NCBI GenBank assembly: GCA_965230015.1
Contig: CBDDKF010000020.1
Span: forward strand, 149,090 to 213,089
Length of the DNA stretch: 64,000 nt
Reading direction: 5' to 3'
Origin: JABSQH01 sp965230015
Lineage (GTDB): Bacteria > Actinomycetota > Acidimicrobiia > Acidimicrobiales > Ilumatobacteraceae
This document shows positions 60,985-64,000 of the stretch, in pieces (the first letter of the stretch is position 1; every line of letters begins with the position of its first letter). The position numbers were made by a program, and so were the translations under genes. The notes below the pieces were generated by a model. The model ran no database searches. It saw only the letters and a list, made by a program, of their open reading frames with translations, and was not told the origin of the DNA.

Positions 60985-61018
60985 GTGTTGATGGTCTCGG
61001 CCTTACTTCGGGTCGGTG
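60985..61018. repeat. 34-base direct repeat, copy 2 (between DUF35 and thiolase genes)
   Basis: Second copy, 23 bases beyond the DUF35 stop on the minus strand. It looks like a duplicated gene leader, as if an intervening reading frame was once present or lost. Confidence 0.78.
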
Positions 61019-61041
61019 GTTGGCGAGTTGTGGCGGTGGGT

Positions 61042-61446
61042 TCAGGCGGGCTCGTAGCCGAATCCGATGGCTTCCACGCCGTCGTCGTCGGTGCCGAGCG
61101 AATAGGTGGTGAGGCGTACCGGCATGCCCGTACGCACGTGTTGGTCGTTGGGCTCGACGTTGCGCAGATTGCCGCGCACGCTCGTGCCACCACAATCGAT
61201 CACACCGGCGACGAACGGCACCTCCACGCCGGGAGCAGCGTGGGCGACGATGGTGAAGGTGGTCAGGACGCCCTCGTTGGGAATCTTCACCGTGTGAAAC
61301 TCGGTGGCGAAACACGCCGCACAGGCGTTGCGACGGTCGAAGTAGCGGGCACCGCACGACGTGCACTCTTGTGCGATGAGATGCGGATCTCCGTCGTCGA
61401 GAATCAGATAGTCGACGAGCGGAACCCGGGTTGCGGTCTCGGACAT
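61042..61446 (-). CDS. Zn-ribbon/OB-fold (DUF35) protein, thiolase partner
   Basis: 134 residues. A rubredoxin-like zinc ribbon with C28, C31, C42 and C45 (ECTSCGARYFDRRNACAAC) precedes an OB fold (VLTTFTIVAHAAPGVEVPFVAGVIDCGGTSVRGNLRN). DUF35 proteins pair with SCP-x thiolases or steroid aldolases as acyl-CoA-binding subunits; the thiolase follows 159 bases downstream on this strand. Frame and start (ATG 61446) are clear. Confidence 0.92.
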   Translation of the reverse strand: MSETATRVPLVDYLILDDGDPHLIAQECTSCGARYFDRRNACAACFATEFHTVKIPNEGVLTTFTIVAHAAPGVEVPFVAGVIDCGGTSVRGNLRNVEPNDQHVRTGMPVRLTTYSLGTDDDGVEAIGFGYEPA

Positions 61447-61460
61447 GGGATCGACGCTAG

Positions 61461-62042
61461 TCAGCGCCCGCCGCCGCCGATCGAGCCGGACGTTCGTGGT
61501 GGCTCGGTCGGAGACGGTGGATCGGCCGCGTAGAGCGCAGCGGTGGCCGCCGACATCGCCGCCACCCGTTCACGCAGTGGCGGCGGACCGAGTACCTCCA
61601 CGTCGGCACCGAGCGGCAGGAGATCGCGAGCGGTGCGTTCGATCGAGGCGATGCGAAACGTCGCTTCCACCCACCCATCCGCGTCGGCATCTACCGCCCG
61701 GCGGACGCGCAGTGGTTGCAGCAGCCCCATCACGGCGGCGACGCGCCGTCCCTCCGGCGAGATACGTACCGATGCGCGCCGTGGTCGACCTGGTCCGCGT
61801 CGCTGCGGCGTCCAACCCGATGGCGGGGCGAGGCCGGTTTCGTAGTCGTCGAGCAGCTCAAACCCGCCGCGGCGCCCCCGTGTGGCGAACACGGGAACAC
61901 CGGCAGCCGAGAGCGAGTCGATGTCGCGCAACACCGTGCGTTCAGACACTTCCAGCTCGGCCGCCAGATCGCGAGCGGTCATCCTGCCGCGCGCTTGCAA
62001 CAACAACAGGAGTTCCACCAGTCGTCCCGCGCGCACGACCAC
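61461..62042 (-). CDS. Short YafY/WYL-type transcriptional regulator
   Basis: 193 residues, well below the 300-330 of most YafY-type WYL proteins. The HTH_11 domain is intact (RLVELLLLLQARGRMTARDLAAELEVSERTVLRDIDSLSAAGVPVFATRGRRGGFEL). The usual central WYL domain is missing or reduced to a linker (about 70-105), while the C-terminal WCX-like part remains (WVEATFRIASIERTARDLLPLGADVEVLGPPPLRERVAAM). It thus lacks the likely ligand pocket. Transcribed away from the SRPBCC gene with a 9-5-9 palindrome between them, probably its operator. Confidence 0.85.
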   Translation of the reverse strand: MVVRAGRLVELLLLLQARGRMTARDLAAELEVSERTVLRDIDSLSAAGVPVFATRGRRGGFELLDDYETGLAPPSGWTPQRRGPGRPRRASVRISPEGRRVAAVMGLLQPLRVRRAVDADADGWVEATFRIASIERTARDLLPLGADVEVLGPPPLRERVAAMSAATAALYAADPPSPTEPPRTSGSIGGGGR

Positions 62043-62053
62043 AGTCTCGCAGA

Positions 62054-62076
62054 ATCATGACAACAGATGTCATGAT
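62054..62076. promoter_or_regulatory. Perfect 9-5-9 palindrome, putative operator of the WYL-type regulator
   Basis: Arms ATCATGACA and TGTCATGAT around ACAGA. It lies 12 bases from the regulator start and 13 from the SRPBCC start, so it would control both divergent genes. Confidence 0.75.
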
Positions 62077-62088
62077 GCGGTCGTCACG

Positions 62089-62544
62089 ATGAGCGACGTG
62101 CGTTACTACGAAGCCGCCGCCGACATCGCTGCCCCGACCTCCGCTGTGTGGAGCGCGCTCACCGCCGTGGACCAGTATCCGAACTGGGACTCGGGAGTGC
62201 TGCGTGTCGAGGGGGCGGTCGCGCTCGGCAGCAAGCTCAAGATCACCTCGGCGGTCAGCCCAAACCGGGCGTTCGCCGCCAAGGTGGTCGAGCTGGATCC
62301 GCCCACCGCGAGCGGCACCGGCCGAATGGTGTGGCGCGGCGGCATGCCGCTCCGGCTGTTCACCGGCCAACGAACGTTTACGGTGACGCCTCGTGACGGT
62401 GGGGTCCACGTCCATGTGCGCGAGGAGTTCAGTGGGCCGATGCTCGCCCTGATCTGGAGGTCGATGCCCGACCTGCAGCCATCGTTCGATCGGTTCGTCG
62501 CTGGGCTGCGCGCCCACGTCGAAGCAACGAAAGGAAACGACTGA
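62089..62544 (+). CDS. SRPBCC family protein (polyketide cyclase-like)
   Basis: 151 residues from ATG 62089. RYYEAAADIAAPTSAVWSALTAVDQYPNWDSGVLRVEGAVALGSKLKI and later FTVTPRDGGVHVHVREEFSG are typical of SRPBCC/START-like ligand-binding domains. It lies divergent to the WYL-type regulator across its putative operator, a common pairing. The stop overlaps the next ATG (TGATG), so the two genes are coupled. Ligand unknown. Confidence 0.9.
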   Translation: MSDVRYYEAAADIAAPTSAVWSALTAVDQYPNWDSGVLRVEGAVALGSKLKITSAVSPNRAFAAKVVELDPPTASGTGRMVWRGGMPLRLFTGQRTFTVTPRDGGVHVHVREEFSGPMLALIWRSMPDLQPSFDRFVAGLRAHVEATKGND

Positions 62545-62969
62545 TGTCGACGACACCACCAGATGTAGAGGGCACCGGCACGCCCGACGATCCTTGGATC
62601 TTGCTCACGCCGCCGGGCAAGTCGGAATTCGAGGCGTACCGCGACCCCGAGGCCGACCCGCCGGCCCTAGTGGTGCAGGTCGGCGCCACCGAGTTGCGCT
62701 ACCACCTGAGCTGTATCGACGACCTCCATGCGATGCTCTCCGATCACGGCGACTGGATGCTGCTCGGCAACGCCGACGAACAGAAGGAGGCCAAACCCGA
62801 CACCGTCGAGGCATGGGGTCGTTCGGCCGACAATCCGGTCGGTGGCTGGTACGGGTTCAAGAAGGGCCTGCGCGGCCGCTTCGGCAACTATGTCCCGCCG
62901 GTGCTCGAAGTGCTCGGTCTTGCCGAGGTGGAGCACAACGCGCGGAACAACCGCATGCGCGCTCTGTAA
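62544..62969 (+). CDS. Hypothetical protein coupled to the SRPBCC gene
   Basis: 141 residues, start overlapping the previous stop. Sequence TPDDPWILLTPPGKSEFEAYRDPEADPPALVVQVGATELRYHLSCIDDLHAMLSDHGDWMLLG and GWYGFKKGLRGRFGNYVPPVLEVLGLAEVEHNARNNRMRAL; I do not recognise a specific family (relatives annotated as DUF68xx may exist). Soluble, without signal peptide. The conserved-looking HNARNNRMRAL end suggests a real fold. The operon context suggests a shared ligand with the SRPBCC protein. Confidence 0.82.
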   Translation: MSTTPPDVEGTGTPDDPWILLTPPGKSEFEAYRDPEADPPALVVQVGATELRYHLSCIDDLHAMLSDHGDWMLLGNADEQKEAKPDTVEAWGRSADNPVGGWYGFKKGLRGRFGNYVPPVLEVLGLAEVEHNARNNRMRAL

Positions 62970-62999
62970 CGAGCCCGAATCGGCTGTGCTCGCTGATGA

Positions 63000-63596
63000 T
63001 TAGCGGGCGTCGAAATTGCGCAGGCCGGCGATCATGAAGCGGGCGAACTCGTCCGGGCTGACGCGTTCGGTGACGGTGATCGAACGGCCGACGTAGCCAA
63101 AGGTGTCGATCGCCACCAGCTCCGCCATGGTGTCGGCGTCACCGTCGAGGTCGCCGGCCTCGATCGCATCGCCGATGTGGTTGCGCAGGCCATCGACGAG
63201 ATACAGGCGAAGATCGCGCGCCCTGTGCCCGACCGCCTCGTCGACGTCGCCATGGAACACGATCGGGAACGTGCAGAACACGTAGGCCGCAGCGAATGGT
63301 TGGTCGCGCCCGATCTTGAACACGCCGGCCAGCAGTTGGTGCAGTCGCTCGATCGGTTCGGCGTCGTCGTCGACGTGCGACAGGATCGCCTCAGCCTGTT
63401 CCATCAAGATGACGCGACTGGCCTCAGCAAAGAGTTCGTACTTGTTGCCGTAGGCCTTGTAGATCGCCGACGTCGACACGTCGGCGGCCTCGGCGATGTC
63501 TTGCACGTTGAGGGCGAGGACCGGGCTGCCGCGTATGGCGTCGACGGCGGCAGCGGTGATGCGCTCGTGCGTGGCTGCAGAAACGGTTTCGGCCAT
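63000..63596 (-). CDS. TetR/AcrR family transcriptional regulator
   Basis: 198 residues. N-terminal HTH is TAAAVDAIRGSPVLALNVQDIAEAADVSTSAIYKAYGNKYELFAEA (about 14-58). The C-terminal half (IERLHQLLAGVFKIGRDQPFAAAYVFCTFPIVFHGD) is closely repeated in the next gene, so the two are recent paralogs. Ligand and targets unknown; no enzyme gene adjoins. Confidence 0.91.
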   Translation of the reverse strand: MAETVSAATHERITAAAVDAIRGSPVLALNVQDIAEAADVSTSAIYKAYGNKYELFAEASRVILMEQAEAILSHVDDDAEPIERLHQLLAGVFKIGRDQPFAAAYVFCTFPIVFHGDVDEAVGHRARDLRLYLVDGLRNHIGDAIEAGDLDGDADTMAELVAIDTFGYVGRSITVTERVSPDEFARFMIAGLRNFDAR

Positions 63597-63614
63597 GGAT
63601 CCTCGGCGCCAACC

Positions 63615-64000
63615 CTAGGCGGACAGCTCGGCTGAGAGATTCTTCAAGCCGGCGACCATGAATGCCGCGTACTGCTCGGGCGACACGTTCTCTGACGTGG
63701 TGATCGATCGGCCGACGTAGCCAAACGTGTCGATGGCGCACAGCTCGGCCAGCATCGCTGCGTCGCCCTCGAGCTCTCCGGCATCGATCGCCGCCGCAAC
63801 GTGGATCTGGAGGCCCTCGATGAGGAATGCGCGGACGTCACGGGCGTGCTCGACTACATCGGGGCCGGCGTCGCCGTGGTACACGATGGGGAACGAGCAG
63901 AACACGTAGGCCGCCGCGAAGGGTTCGCTGCGCCCGATGTGAAACACGCCCTCCAAGGTCTGCCGTAGACGCTCGAGCGGGGGTGCGTTGTCGTCGACTC
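63615..64000 (-). CDS. TetR/AcrR family regulator, 5' part outside window (paralog of the previous gene)
   Basis: Only the C-terminal 128 codons are in the window; the frame remains open to the last base, so the start and HTH lie beyond. Residues LERLRQTLEGVFHIGRSEPFAAAYVFCSFPIVYHGD align without gaps to IERLHQLLAGVFKIGRDQPFAAAYVFCTFPIVFHGD of the neighbour, and IDTFGYVGRSIT is identical. It lies 18 bases upstream of that gene on the same strand, pointing to a tandem duplication in one transcript. A shorter reading starting at 63956 is an artefact of the window edge. Confidence 0.88.
   Translation of the reverse strand, partial: VDDNAPPLERLRQTLEGVFHIGRSEPFAAAYVFCSFPIVYHGDAGPDVVEHARDVRAFLIEGLQIHVAAAIDAGELEGDAAMLAELCAIDTFGYVGRSITTSENVSPEQYAAFMVAGLKNLSAELSA

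Overview
This 64 kb window comes from a high-GC actinobacterial chromosome. The signs are strong G/C third positions, many GTG starts, GTGA/ATGA stop-start overlaps inside operons, lipoprotein signal peptides followed by Ser/Thr/Asp linkers, an LPxTG-anchored protein, an LLM-type (probably F420) oxidoreductase and a DevR/DevS-like two-component pair. The mixture resembles marine or soil Acidimicrobiia (Ilumatobacter-like), but that placement is an inference. I saw no rRNA, tRNA, CRISPR array, insertion sequence or prophage. Every stretch longer than about 200 bases carries a gene.

Layout. 1-2.4 kb: end of a sugar-type ABC importer operon (two permeases, ATPase). 2.5-4.6 kb: a hypothetical protein, then a TetR regulator facing an alpha/beta hydrolase across two matching operators. 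4.6-24.1 kb: a large catabolic region. A leftward operon encodes an acyl-CoA ligase, an SCP-x type thiolase, both subunits of a TPP-dependent E1 dehydrogenase, an enoyl-CoA hydratase and an E2-like protein without its catalytic motif. Facing it, rightward, are a crotonase, a GAF-LuxR regulator, a five-gene branched-chain-type ABC importer, a hydantoinase/ketone-carboxylase-like A/B pair, an unknown 376-residue protein and a small frameshifted protein that ends at a long hairpin. Three copies of a palindrome, GGACA-N2-TGTCC, sit in front of the crotonase, the binding protein and the HyuA gene. They suggest one regulon controlled by the local LuxR protein, devoted to uptake and CoA-linked breakdown of an unidentified compound.

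24-28 kb: SRPBCC protein, TauD-type dioxygenase, DUF2332 protein, small unknown protein and threonine ammonia-lyase. 28.2-34.9 kb: a surface locus with an LPxTG-anchored beta-helix-like protein and a 1676-residue RHS/YD-repeat protein, with a striking strand-composition switch inside the second gene. 35-49.5 kb: PAP2-like protein, amidohydrolase, VOC protein, a lipoprotein with a start-codon problem, a NarL-type two-component system, a PBP4-type carboxypeptidase, two membrane glycosyltransferase-type proteins, a CNNM/CorC protein, an LppM-like lipoprotein, and a rhodanese/persulfide dioxygenase operon under a perfect CstR/CsoR-type operator.

49.5-53.2 kb: DJ-1/PfpI, YihY/BrkB, GNAT and LLM genes. 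53.2-58.9 kb: a compact cluster resembling the mycobacterial dormancy regulon: three universal stress proteins, DevR-like regulator, PAS-containing DevS-like kinase, D-lactate dehydrogenase and a flavin/PNPOx-family protein. 58.9-64 kb: SDR, a thiolase with its DUF35 partner and a duplicated leader sequence, a short WYL-type regulator facing an SRPBCC gene across a 9-5-9 palindrome, and two tandem paralogous TetR genes, the second cut by the window end.
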